Program-made: the position numbers and the translations under genes | Notes under the pieces: model-generated | What the model was told of the DNA's origin: nothing | The model's input: only the letters and a program-made list of their open reading frames with translations | Database searches by the model: none | Shown: positions 55,005 through 64,000 of the stretch, in pieces | Numbering within the stretch: the stretch's first letter is position 1 | How the letters are laid out: every line of letters starts with the position of its first letter | From: Pieris napi | Taxonomy: Eukaryota; Arthropoda; Insecta; Lepidoptera; Pieridae | Assembly: GCF_905475465.1 (NCBI RefSeq) | Contig: NC_062252.1 | Span: forward strand, 10,602,001 to 10,666,000 | Length of the DNA stretch: 64,000 nt | Direction of reading: 5' to 3'

Positions 55005-58000
55005 TCATTTGTTGATGCATGATATACTTTGATGACATTTTAAAGTGCAGAGAACATTATTCTTATAACATGCACACCTTTTGGTGTGACATTGATTTCT
55101 GGCAGGCCTGCAGGAGCATTTCTGGAAACCTTGACCTCCAAACATGGACTGACATGTGACTGCATGACGCAATGTTATAAATGATTCAGAAATGTCTCCA
55201 TTATAATCTTTGGCTGAAATTTGTAATTCTTGTCTCGGGAACCAGTTTTTTATTGTTCCAGAAGTAGTACCAATTTTAAATACACCATTCCTAATGTCAA
55301 CAATTTTACCTGCGATGTTCTTGGTATCAAGTGGTCCACGATCAAATTTTGGAACATTTATCAAGACGCTATTACCAACTTCTAATAACGGAAGCTTTTT
55401 GACTGTTTGGTCAATCATTTTTTCTGCAGCCCGTTTGGTACCTTTAAGAGTTTGTGCTCTTTCTTTTGCAATGTCTTGTTCTCTTTTGCATATGAAACAT
55501 AAAATCTGAGACCCGTAACCTTCTTCACCGTCAGTGAGACCACATATAACGTGAACTGGTTTAAAGCACGATCTACAACTATGAGCTCCAGTTGTTTCTT
55601 TGGTACAAACCAAACAAACAGTGTGACCAGATTTAGTAGATTTCTACTTTTTTGGTAGATTTTGAGATACTGTCAACAGAATTTAGTATGTAAAAATTAT
55701 TTGGTATATTTTAGTAGAATTCACGTTTTTCAGTTATTCTAGTACTTTTTTTTGGCATATCGAATAAAAGCGAGGTATTCCTCTTTCATCGATTGGATTA
55801 TAACTATTTAATGTTCATTCTTTTCGTTACCATTCGTGCCGTGAGCATAGAGTGTGATGTGGGAATTCCTTTATTGAGAATTTATATAATCGAGTTTAAA
55901 ATGAAACATAAATATACACAAGGATATCGCAATGAATAGTAGCAAGATCCCTTATTTAAAGTTGGTTATGTAAATCTACAAAATTTTACGTTATTTTTCA
56001 AAGTGATCAGACCCTTATTCATAAAATTGAAACTGACATACAAAACATGATGAGTTCCATTTTGAGTTGCTTTACAAAGATAAATTATATAAAAACTACT
56101 CCGCTGCAGTCAATAGATCTGACAGAAGTATGTTCAAGTTAATGAACTCAAAATTGCTTTATGACAATGTTACCCAACATAAAGACGAAAAATCTTTACT
56201 TTAAGTATCATTTTATACATTTTTGTTTAATTATATTTTTATTAAGAATTTAATTTAAAAAAAAACTTGGTTTCTTTTAAATTAAATTCTTATTTTCATT
56301 ATTCTATCGTTTTATCAAGAAAACATTCATGTTTTACGTTGTAACACAACAGCAAAAAAGTATAATAGATTTGCTCATTCCTTTCGGTAGAATTCAGTAG
56401 TTTTTAACCTCCACAAGCAGTAGATTCGTCAATTAAAATCTGGTCACACTGCAAACAAATCTGCGTATTGCAGTCGGCTTTCTTAGTCGTTAGTGACGTG
56501 TCGCTACTGGCTGAAACCCCTTGAATTGAAACGACAAAAACATCTTTGCTAGTAGAAGCTCTGTTAACAGTTTGCAAAGCTAAATCTTCTATACAGGACG
56601 TATCATTTCTGGGTGAACAATTAGTTGCTTCAAGTTTTTGTTCGGCGGTTTCAATATTTTCTATTTTCAGATCTTGATTGGCAAGCGCCGTTGCCGAATT
56701 TACACTTGTTAGGACGTTCTGTACACTTAATGCTTTAGGAACATTTATTTCGGCCGAAACCATCTCAACATCAAGCGTTAGTGCTTTACTACTTAAGCCA
56801 TCAACATTTGTCCCTTCAGGCAAGATTATCTCCATCGAGGTTGTCGTAATATTCTTCTTTTCAGTTTCAATAGATGAAATAACACTGTCTGCGATATTGG
56901 CAGGCGCCGGTGCCGCATTTATACATGTTGGGGCATCCTGTACACTTAATGCTTCAGAAATATTCACTTTGGCCGAAACCATCTCATCATCAAGCGTTAG
57001 TGCTTTACTACTTAAGCCATCAACATTTGTCCCTTCAGGCAAGATTATCTCCATCGAGGTTGTCGTAGTATTCTTCTTTTCAGTTTGAATAGATGAAATA
57101 ACACTGTCCGGGATATTAGTACCTTTCAGTAATGTTTTGGGGTCAGAACCGAACAAGGCACGATAGGGTGATCTACCAATTATACGATGAAAAGATGAAT
57201 TTTTATAATACTGTACGAAGTAGCAACCCACAGACCAATTAGCAGAATCATTATCTTTCATCCAACAACGCAACATGTTTTCTACGTCTTGGTTGCTACG
57301 TTCGACGCTTCCTTGCGTTTGAGGACGTCTAGGGCCTCCATGAACGATCTTGCATTCTGGCCACAACTGCACAAGTTCTTCAATGACATGAGCTGTAAAC
57401 TCTTTCCCATTATCAGATTGTAAAATTAATGGTGCACCAAACTCCAAAAATATTTTAAATAGTTCAAACGCCACCTCCACAGCCCTCTTAGATTTCAATG
57501 GCCTCAAGTGTAGAAACTTGGTAGCATGGTCCTGATAATTCATTAACCACTTGTATTCCCCGTCCGGAGCTGATTGTAAATCAATAAGGTCTACCTGACC
57601 TCGTGAGTTGAAATCTGGTGATATAATTGGTTTTGTCACTATACCTTTTTTTGGCATGGAACGTTTCATTTCACACACTGCACACAATTTAATGTATATT
57701 TCTATAGCTTTTTTCGGTATGTGAAATTTGTTTTTAATACTATATATCATTTTTTCTCTGCCACCATGCCCAACAGCTTTGTGAACTTCTGTTAATATAT
57801 CAAAATATTCATCTACGGCGACTATGCGCACTGTAGGATCATCGACAGTTTTTCTTTTGAAAATTAAGTAATCTTTGTCAGAAGTTTCCATGACATCATA
57901 TTTTGCACTCCAATAATAGTCCGAAGAGACCCGCTGCATGGTCACCCTACTTCTTTTTATTTGTTCAATAACCTAAAAAATAAAATGGAACTTTAGCGTA

Positions 58001-58293
58001 CAAACATTAGTTACTTAATCAATCTAAGAATTTTAATACATAATGACATGAGAGAAACGCATCACCTACACATTATTATGCAAAAATAAACACTTGTTTA
58101 TCAACTAAATACTAACCTCTAAAATACGTTGAGAAGTCCATGGTTTTTTTACATTGTGCGAAGAATCGTTATGTCCCTCATAGAAATCAAGTAACTGATG
58201 GTAATATTGTTCTTTAAATGCACTTTTTGTTTCGTTTTCACTGTTCATTTTGATAATATCAACACCACATTCACTTGTTTGTAACGCCGCCAT
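55005..58293 (-). pseudogene. Ginger transposase gene, split by a hAT insertion
   Basis: Exon 1: ATG at 58293 (strong context; ATG at 58248 also possible) to 58117, donor GTTAGT. A 144-bp intron (57973-58116, acceptor TTTTAG). Exon 2 from 57972. Numbered from 57945: H55/H60/C88/C91 zinc-binding motif, then integrase core D119, D178 (SDNGKEF), E215 (SVERS), a D-58-D-36-E spacing. Residues 281-426 are two tandem 73-residue units (EIILPEGTNVDG in each). At 56452 the hAT element interrupts the frame; beyond it (55610-55005) the frame continues with Cys-rich motifs: CLVC, HSCRSCFKPVHVICG and, at the C-terminus, CSC...RCACYKNN..CTLKC (CXC-like). Without the insert and one duplication the frame is continuous, about 767 codons. 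As it stands, it would end at TAA 56404 inside the insert. Known relatives: KRBA2, SCAND3-type domesticated genes. Confidence 0.85.
55619..56451. mobile_element. Non-autonomous hAT-type element inside the Ginger gene
   Basis: 833 bp. Terminal repeat CAGTGTGACCAGATTT (16 bp) is identical in inverse at both ends. An 8-bp target duplication CAAACAAA is exact at 55611-55618 and 56452-56459. CAG-type ends with 8-bp duplications are hAT hallmarks. The inside is AT-rich and non-coding. It has an ordinary TTATTCTTTTCGTTACC-type core without repeats I know. Confidence 0.88.
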
Positions 58294-58493
58294 CTTCCGC
58301 TCGCGTAAACAAAGCCGAGCGCGCGAAGACAGCGCCACTATCGGCGCGAAATGCAACTATTTCACGATCCGCCGTGTTGTTAGCTCGGAATATCGACAAA
58401 TACGTTATTCTCGTCGATCTGCCCAACCTTTTACTTGGCGCATCGCGATATGCCCGGCCGAATCATGATGTGCCGGCGTTTCAAGAAGTGCCC

Positions 58494-58536
58494 GGGCATA
58501 TCTCGATCTGGCCAATCTAACGATAAGCCCACGACA
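58494..58536 (-). repeat. Ginger right terminal inverted repeat
   Basis: Ends CTAACGATAAGCCCACGACA and is followed by TATA. The subterminal CGATATGCCCGG at about 58446 repeats the word seen at the left end. Confidence 0.9.
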
Positions 58537-58540
58537 TATA

Positions 58541-59309
58541 CATAAAATTACTTTATCAAAGCAATTAAAACATATGTAAATAGTGAACAATAATAAAAAA
58601 AAGGACACATGAAAAAGAAAAAGTGTACATGAATCACGATAATTTCAGTTAGTATGAAAGTTAGTAATATGATGTGTACAGATAATTCTTGTACAGTAGA
58701 GATTTAAAGGAAGGTAGGGAAGGATTTTATAATAAATATTTATCATAGATGAATTAGAAAAAAATAATCCTTAGGAATACAAAAAAGGTACACTGCCACC
58801 GGGTCCTTGAGAAAGACATTTTTTTTTAAATTGAGTTCGTCTTAGCCTAGGAAAAGTAAATATAAATACTTAATAAACAACATTTTTGGCCGTAAAAGAT
58901 CCCAAAGTTATTCAAGCAAAAACTATCCAAGTACTTGTGGAGTAAAGTTAAAATAGCTTACATTGTAAGGACTTTTATCCCGCAAAACCTCAAAACGCAT
59001 TAGTGTTAATCTAAAGAATCCCTAGTGATGTACGACAATCGTTTTCTATCGATAGTCCTGAGTGTCGATATTAATGTCTGCGATAGTTTGTGATAAGTTA
59101 TTGAGATGTTTGTGTGTGTAAAGTTTTATACTGATATGGGTAATAACGATCAAATAAGGGAATTACATCAGAATATATTGCTCTTCTTGTGAATGTTTAC
59201 ACTTGCGGAGTGCCACTCTAGATAGATAGATAATAATGTTATTTGCGTAGTTTTAGCCGCTATTTTTCTAACACTATCGGTATCAACAAAATTTGCTTCA
59301 TTAAACTAT
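58541..59309. other. No gene seen
   Basis: 58960-59060 (AACGCATTAGTGTTAATCTA ... CTAGTGATGTACGACAATCG) resembles 59610-59700 (AGTGCATTAACATCAATCTA ... TAGTGATGCATGCAATTGTC): a diverged direct repeat about 640 bp apart. Confidence 0.4.
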
Positions 59310-59510
59310 CTTTGCCGTTGTATAGAGATGTAGGGTCCCTCTGCATCTTCACCACATTTGCCATAGAGAGTGTTCAGAGGAGTTGTTCGGATTTACAACT
59401 GCAGCTGAGTTTCATCATCGGACATCAAGGCGGAATACCAACCGTCTACAATCCATCAAAAAGAAGTTTTTTGCTGTACCCAATATCCAATATGAAGTAA
59501 AAAAAACAAT
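59310..59510 (+). pseudogene. LINE-A coding fragment upstream of the usual 3' end
   Basis: YRDVGSLCIF in one frame, then (frame shifted) CSEELFG..TAAEFHHRTSRR. These are the phrases that precede the C-terminal part seen in other LINE-A copies. The 3' end is absent. Broken. Confidence 0.55.
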
Positions 59511-59899
59511 ATTTTATTACTACCACAAATCAAGGTATATTTTGAAATACTCTCCGTAGTTATTAAAGAATCATGAATATTCTGACCTTTAGAAAATAAT
59601 AAAAGGCTTACAATGTAACTTTCCTGTCTATTGAACTATGTCCAAGTGCATTAACATCAATCTAATCGTTGTTAGTGATGCATGCAATTGTCGATAAAAC
59701 TTTTTCATCATTTTAAATGTATTTAATTACTTTTAAAAGGACCTGTTTTTATATGATTGCAGAGTATTTCATTATTTCATATAAAAGTAGTGATAAGAAC
59801 TAGTCACATAATTATGTTGCATATTTTCGAAGAAGTATTATACCCCACAAATTCGCTGTCAAATAAGGATTTTTATTAGATAGAGATTTTTATTAGATA
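59511..59899. other. No gene seen
   Basis: Only the second unit of the diverged direct repeat (59610-59700) is notable. Confidence 0.35.
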
Positions 59900-60130
59900 C
59901 ATTATGCCCTAAAACAGAAGTGGCAAAGGGGTGGCACATAGAAAGATAAAAGGTGGACTTTAAAGACAAGTATATGGAAAGCTCCAAGGCGTAGGAGAAG
60001 TGGGCTCCCAAAAAAGGTGAATACAAGATATAGTAGCGTTAGCAGCAAGCGAATGGAGAAAGAAAGCCATGGATAGATATTTCTAAACATCTGGAAGAGG
60101 ACCATTACTCGTCAAGGGGTTCCGAACAAT
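59900..60130 (+). other. Possible LINE C-terminal remnant
   Basis: Higher GC and coding-like: TSIWKAPRRRRSGLPKK in one frame, then AASEWRKKAMDRYF in another. This recalls the RWxDDI...W..AQDR region at the end of RTE-like LINEs. Weak. Confidence 0.3.
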
Positions 60131-60654
60131 GGTTAGGATGTTAGGATATCGAGTACAAATATATAACAAATTTAAACTGTATATTCAACATTTGTAAAGA
60201 TTGGAAATAAACTATATATTATATTATTGTTTATTAGTCCGTATACAGCCTATCGTCAACATAATTTTTATTTGAAATTATATAGTGTGATCATACAATC
60301 TTCATTTTATCGATGCAAATCTTACAATAGCACATCACTATTTAACCCTTCTAGACCCGATACGGCCGTAACGACCCATATTAGTCAACTGTCGTTTTTA
60401 TTTCAATTTCTTTAGCACAAACTTGATTTCTTGATGATGATTGAGTGGGTGTGTTGTGTTTAACTAAATGATTAAGTGTCTGGTTATTTATCGTAGGTGG
60501 AATGCACGATGCGGTTAAAAATAGGTCTTTCATAATTATTGCTTGTGGTGACAGCCAGAATTTTAATGTCTTCTGGCTAAAATATGAGGGCACCTTCTTG
60601 GGCAAACGGGTCTCTTATCCTTACTTGGGTAAGGATAGGAAATCACTGGCTATT
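60131..60654. other. No gene seen
   Basis: Open frames at 60227-60415 and 60381-60605 carry no recognisable domain. Confidence 0.3.
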
Positions 60655-60885
60655 ACTGTTTAATGTTTTCGCCACGCACCAGAATTATCTGGAACCAGCT
60701 GCCCACAGAAGTATTTAAGAACCAATTAGACTAAGGGTCTTTTAAGAAAAGAGCGTACCAATTCTTAAAAGGCCGGCAACGCACTTGCGAACCTTCTGGC
60801 AATGTCCATGGGCGGCTGTATCACTTAACATCAAGTGAGCCTTTTTCCCGTTTGCCTCCTAGATAAGAAATAAAAAAAAACTTTC
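60655..60885 (+). mobile_element. LINE-A 3' end with readable C-terminus
   Basis: One frame reads IWNQLPTEVFKNQLD, a stop (TAA at a usual Leu codon), then GSFKKRAYQFLKGRQRTCEP. The family 3' end GGCGGCTGTATCACTTAACA and CCCGTTTGCCTCC follows. Confidence 0.8.
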
Positions 60886-61015
60886 TTATGTTAAATATTT
60901 AGTAAAGAAGATTGGTTTAAAATGACTTATTTGCATAGCCTAGGTTTGATTGTCATGTGTCTGTGTGTGTTTGTTAAATTGTATCTTTGTGCAGAGACAA
61001 TTAATAATAAAAAAA

Positions 61016-61345
61016 CGTGTGGCACTCGGGGACTGCCGCGGTAAAGCATAGGAATTTTTATCAACTTATGCAATTATAATTATAAATGCAGTATTTTTTT
61101 CTTTGATAAATTAATTCAATCTACCACTCTACCAGACTGTATACTATTATTATACTATAGACTGTATACTATTATATACTATTATAGTATTCTGAATACA
61201 CGCCTATATAGTCTGTCTCACTGTAACGCGTACCGGCTGCACCTATATTACTTCATCGTGTGTTAGGTTTATTTTCGTTACGGAATTTCTTGATTCGGTC
61301 GCCGCGCTCAAAGCCCGCAATAAAATCTATGCAATAGCTTTAAAG
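61016..61345 (-). repeat. Repeat H, copy 2 (inverted)
   Basis: GTGTGGCACTCGGGGACTGC, CGCGGTAAAGCATAGG, CGCCTATATAGTCTGTCTCA, TTCCTTGATTCGGTCGCCGC-type block and ATCTATGCAATAGCTTTAAA. Contains an extra local TATACTATTA microsatellite-like stretch (61140-61190) missing from copy 1. Confidence 0.65.
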
Positions 61346-62033
61346 TATGAAAGCAAAAACTTTTTTAGTTCTGATACAATCAGTGTAGGTTGGATTCGTG
61401 TGGCTACAAACGTCTTATAAAATCGATTCTCAGTATGAGGGTTATTAAAATCATATGTATGACATTTATTCACTTTTCCTTTGAAAACTCTTAACAATGT
61501 ACGCATTTTATGTCACTTCAGCATTGTCATTGTAAAATATACCTTACCTCACTGCTATAAAGCTTAAAATTGTAATAAAATCATTAAGTTTATGATATGT
61601 TAAGCTTGACAGTGCGTGACCCCGATGTCTACCAACTAGTTTTGCTTCTGAATTTAATTCTTCACAGGACTTTCAACTTTATGCAGTGCAGATAAAGACT
61701 ATATTGTTGTGTGTGTAAACAAGTATTTATGATAAATGTATTTTGTGTGTCTAGATACTTTTTTGACACGTCATAGGCGTTCACGCATCTCGAGAACCGT
61801 GGCTTGCATACCAATAAGGATATTATTATAAGTTATTTTAAAGATTTACAAAGGATGTGCTTTAGTTCAGTGTTTTCAAACTTTTTTTTTATATTAAGAA
61901 ATTCAATTTTACACTTAAATGATAGGTTTTAGTAACTAGGAAATTGTTAACGAAACATAGTGACAAATTTTAAAAATATAATGAAAAACTGCAATTGACA
62001 TTTCTAATAATTTTAACCCATGGAGGCAGTATT
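61346..62033. other. No gene seen
   Basis: AT-rich. Nothing recognised. Confidence 0.3.
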
Positions 62034-62165
62034 TGTTTAAACTCAAACTCAAAATAACTTTATTCATATAGGTACACTTATGAACGTCAGAAACTACCAG
62101 TTCGCAAGTCAGGGGCGCAGAGCGGGCAAGAACTGGCTAGAAACTTTTCGCCACTCTTTTTAATA
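62034..62165 (-). mobile_element. LINE-B 3' end
   Basis: AACTCAAACTCAAAATAACT, ATAGGTACACTTATGAACGT, AACTACCAGTTCGCAAGTCA, GGCGCAGAGCGGGCAAGAAC and TTTTCGCCACTC. Confidence 0.75.
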
Positions 62166-62279
62166 GCTAAGTTTAGTGTGTGAAGGGATTTTTTTCAATA
62201 TATCTATTATGAAATTGTAAAAAAAAATTGTAGTCTATCTACATTAGTTGTATATTTTAATTATTATTTTTTTATTTTA

Positions 62280-62650
62280 ACGTAGCCCCGTCTTACATCC
62301 CTCCGACAAGCACAAAAGCTGGTACGGCCGCAGAGCAGGCGGAAAATAATAAACGGCTCAAATACAAGAGTCTTTCCTCCAACTTTGATTTTGTTCCCTT
62401 TGAAGAGACTCTTGGGCCGTGGGGTTCAAGTGCACAGGCGCTAATTCAAGATTTAAGTTGGCGCCTAGTAGATATAGTACCCCAGAGCAGTTGCTTTCGT
62501 CACTCAACGAATAAGTATCGCAATACAGCGAGGAAATGCTGCCAGCGTTAAAGGTACACAGAGACCAAACTTTTTAAATCTGTTCAAATTTTATATTTAA
62601 CTAATTTTAATTATTATTATAATATCTTAAATGAAATTATTATTATTCAT
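62280..62650 (+). mobile_element. LINE-C 3' end, readable copy
   Basis: One frame reads YKSLSSNFDFVPFEETLGPW, then ALIQDLSWRLVD. After a slip the remnant of SIAIQRGNAAS lies near 62515-62545 (ATGCTGCCAGCGTTAAAGG), then an AT-rich tail. This copy shows that the repeat is LINE coding sequence. Confidence 0.75.
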
Positions 62651-62799
62651 GTGCACTTTTTACTTTTCATGTATCCTTTATTAGTTTAGTTTGTTTTTTG
62701 TTTCTGTTTGATTTCTTTTTTTTTTTCTTAATAACTATGTATTTTTATTTTTTACACTTCTTGCCTAACTTATTTAATTTTCTTTTTTTTCTCACAGTG

Positions 62800-62985
62800 G
62801 TCGCCTGGAAGAGATCGCTCGAAACCGATAAGGCTGCCAGTTGCCCTCCTTTACATTTAATCATGTTAAATTTTTATATTGTAATGCAACAAAGTGTAAA
62901 TAAATAAATTATTACTATGTAGGTGAATATTGTAAATACTGTATGTTTGTATGTTGTATATTAAATAAATATTTTAATAGAATAT
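62800..62985 (+). repeat. 3' end of a retroelement (GGAAGAGATCGCT type)
   Basis: CGCCTGGAAGAGATCGCTCG, GATAAGGCTGCCAGTTGCCC, CAACAAAGTGTAAATAAATA, then ACTATGTAGGTGAATATTGT, a phrase also found after LINE-C copies (7036). A pyrimidine-rich stretch precedes it. Confidence 0.55.
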
Positions 62986-63329
62986 CTTCTACGTACATTA
63001 ACGATTATTGCGCACACATTATTCGTATACACGGCGTGGGCTTAAAAAGAAATTGATAAGCCTTGTTCTATTTAAAACTGAATGTAGGCGGTTTAAAAGA
63101 ACATACAATAGCGCTTTCCTTTTGTTCCATTTTGGGACAAAGGGCATTGGGTTAAATAATTGAGTAATTTTTGTGTATTGCTATATTTAAGTGAATTTTA
63201 TATACATTATATTCGTGGCGGAGTGGTTATATAAGCGTGTCAGGTTATCCTAGCTTCGATTCCGAGCGAAACATTGTTAAGAAAAGTGGATGTTAGAGAA
63301 GTACAAAATAAAAATTACGTTAGCCGGCT
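62986..63329. other. Unassigned, with a weak tRNA-like head
   Basis: GTGGCGGAGTGGTTA (63216) and GCTTCGATTCC (63254) resemble tRNA A and B boxes but do not fold into a proper cloverleaf. Possibly a remnant of a second SINE family. Confidence 0.3.
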
Positions 63330-63495
63330 GAATTACTTCCGAACCAATTCGATTTAGGCTCCTTCAAGAAAACGTACCAATTCTTAAAAAGCCGCCACGC
63401 ACTCGCGAGCCCTCTGGCATTGATTGTCCATGGGCGGCGGTATCACTTAACATCAGGGTGCCCTGCCCGCTTGCCCCCTGTTAAAAAACCCCATT
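63330..63495 (+). mobile_element. LINE-A 3' end
   Basis: TACTTCCGAACCAATTCGAT, TTCAAGAAAACGTACCAATT, GCACTCGCGAGCCCTCTGGC, CCATGGGCGGCGGTATCACT, TGCCCGCTTGCCCCC. Confidence 0.8.
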
Positions 63496-64000
63496 AAAGA
63501 CTATTTTATTAGTCTAATCATACGTTCAGCAGTTAGCGCTTTAACTTACCCCTTTGTAGTATTTATTGAATGGTTTTGTTACCTGCAAATAAAAAATAGC
63601 ATTTAGTTATGGTAATTTTAATTACTGTACGAGCCAAGGCGTAGCGCAAAATTATTAAAATCATAAAATGTCACATTATTCAAACCATACGATTAAGTGA
63701 ATTTAGATAAATAAATTGGTCCAGTGTCGCGTTGATTGATACCCAGGAAGAGATGAAGTCAAGGTTAGGTCCATGTCAGGGTGAGCGGCTATAGAAAACG
63801 GATATCGGGGGTTTGGTGCCTGATAAAAGCGAAAGCGATTCTTTCTATTTAGCTTGGCATTTGGGTGCGTGATAATTGTTGTATTGTATCTTCTGATCAA
63901 CGCCATTATATATTTATGCATTGGGGTCACAAACTCATTTGTTGACAAGAGGTGTGTGGGAGATTTTTTTTATCTGCAATATAATTAATGAAATAGCCCC
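63496..64000. other. No gene seen
   Basis: The minus-strand frame at 63703-63948 has no recognisable domain and no splice context. Confidence 0.3.

Larger units (their letters stand above)
54107..58536 (-). mobile_element. Complete Ginger-type DNA transposon (KRBA2-like integrase)
   Basis: 4430 bp. The terminal inverted repeats match perfectly for 43 bp (54107-54149 and 58494-58536), starting TGTCGTGGGCTTATCGTTAG, with looser similarity over about 100 bp. The target duplication is TATA (54103-54106 and 58537-58540). Ginger transposons are cut-and-paste elements whose transposase resembles LTR-retroelement integrase; TGT...ACA ends and 4-bp duplications are family hallmarks. The single gene lies on the minus strand. 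A non-autonomous hAT element sits inside the gene. The copy-specific decay is otherwise light. Confidence 0.9.

Noticed and set aside
55005..55613. Separate 202-residue Cys-rich gene
   Set aside because: Its apparent start is TTG inside the 8-bp duplication. The sequence is the C-terminal part of the Ginger transposase cut off by the hAT element.
56678..57088. Plus-strand 136-codon ORF with two repeats
   Set aside because: Shadow of the duplicated 73-residue unit of the Ginger transposase on the minus strand.
63214..63275. Second tRNA-like sequence (GTGGCGGAGTGGTTA ... TTCGATTCC)
   Set aside because: A and B boxes only; acceptor stem and anticodon arm do not pair. Probably SINE remnant.

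Overview
The window looks like nuclear DNA of a lepidopteran insect (moth or butterfly). It is strongly AT-rich, gene-poor and packed with interspersed repeats. The repeats include tRNA-derived SINEs, 5'-truncated LINE tails and MITEs of types I know from Lepidoptera. The coding regions have introns with GT-AG ends. I cannot name a species.

Only one convincing host gene is visible: the large 3' exon of a CABIT-domain protein (GAREM/Themis type) on the minus strand at 7206-9077. It has a clean splice acceptor upstream and a strong donor 8 nt after the stop codon. Everything else that codes belongs to mobile elements. These are: (1) an uninterrupted 1009-residue endonuclease/reverse transcriptase ORF of an RTE-clade LINE at 35048-38077; (2) a complete 2398-bp PIF/Harbinger transposon at 24785-27182, with a TAA target duplication and 31-bp perfect terminal repeats, whose transposase has two in-frame stops and a frame slip; (3) a complete 4430-bp Ginger-type (KRBA2-like integrase) DNA transposon at 54107-58536, with 43-bp perfect terminal repeats and a TATA target duplication, which has itself been hit by an 833-bp hAT-type element (55619-56451, 8-bp target duplication) exactly inside the transposase ORF; (4) the 5' end of a mariner at about 40943-41300.

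Layout: 1-7 kb repeat debris; 7.2-9.1 kb CABIT exon; 9.1-24 kb intron or intergenic DNA with SINE, LINE and MITE copies; 24.8-27.2 kb Harbinger; 28.6-29.3 kb a GC-rich MITE nested in an older MITE; 34-38 kb RTE LINE; 38-54 kb repeats; 54.1-58.5 kb Ginger with nested hAT; 58.5-64 kb repeats.

Most short dispersed repeats here turn out to be 3' ends of LINEs once translated. I call them LINE-A (ends in a peptide like AYQFLKGRQRT...AAVSLNIR), LINE-B (jockey-like, ends in a GAGTTT-rich tail), LINE-C (contains SIAIQRGNAAS) and LINE-D. These names are local to this report. There is no CRISPR array, rRNA gene, convincing functional tRNA gene or bacterial-type operon.
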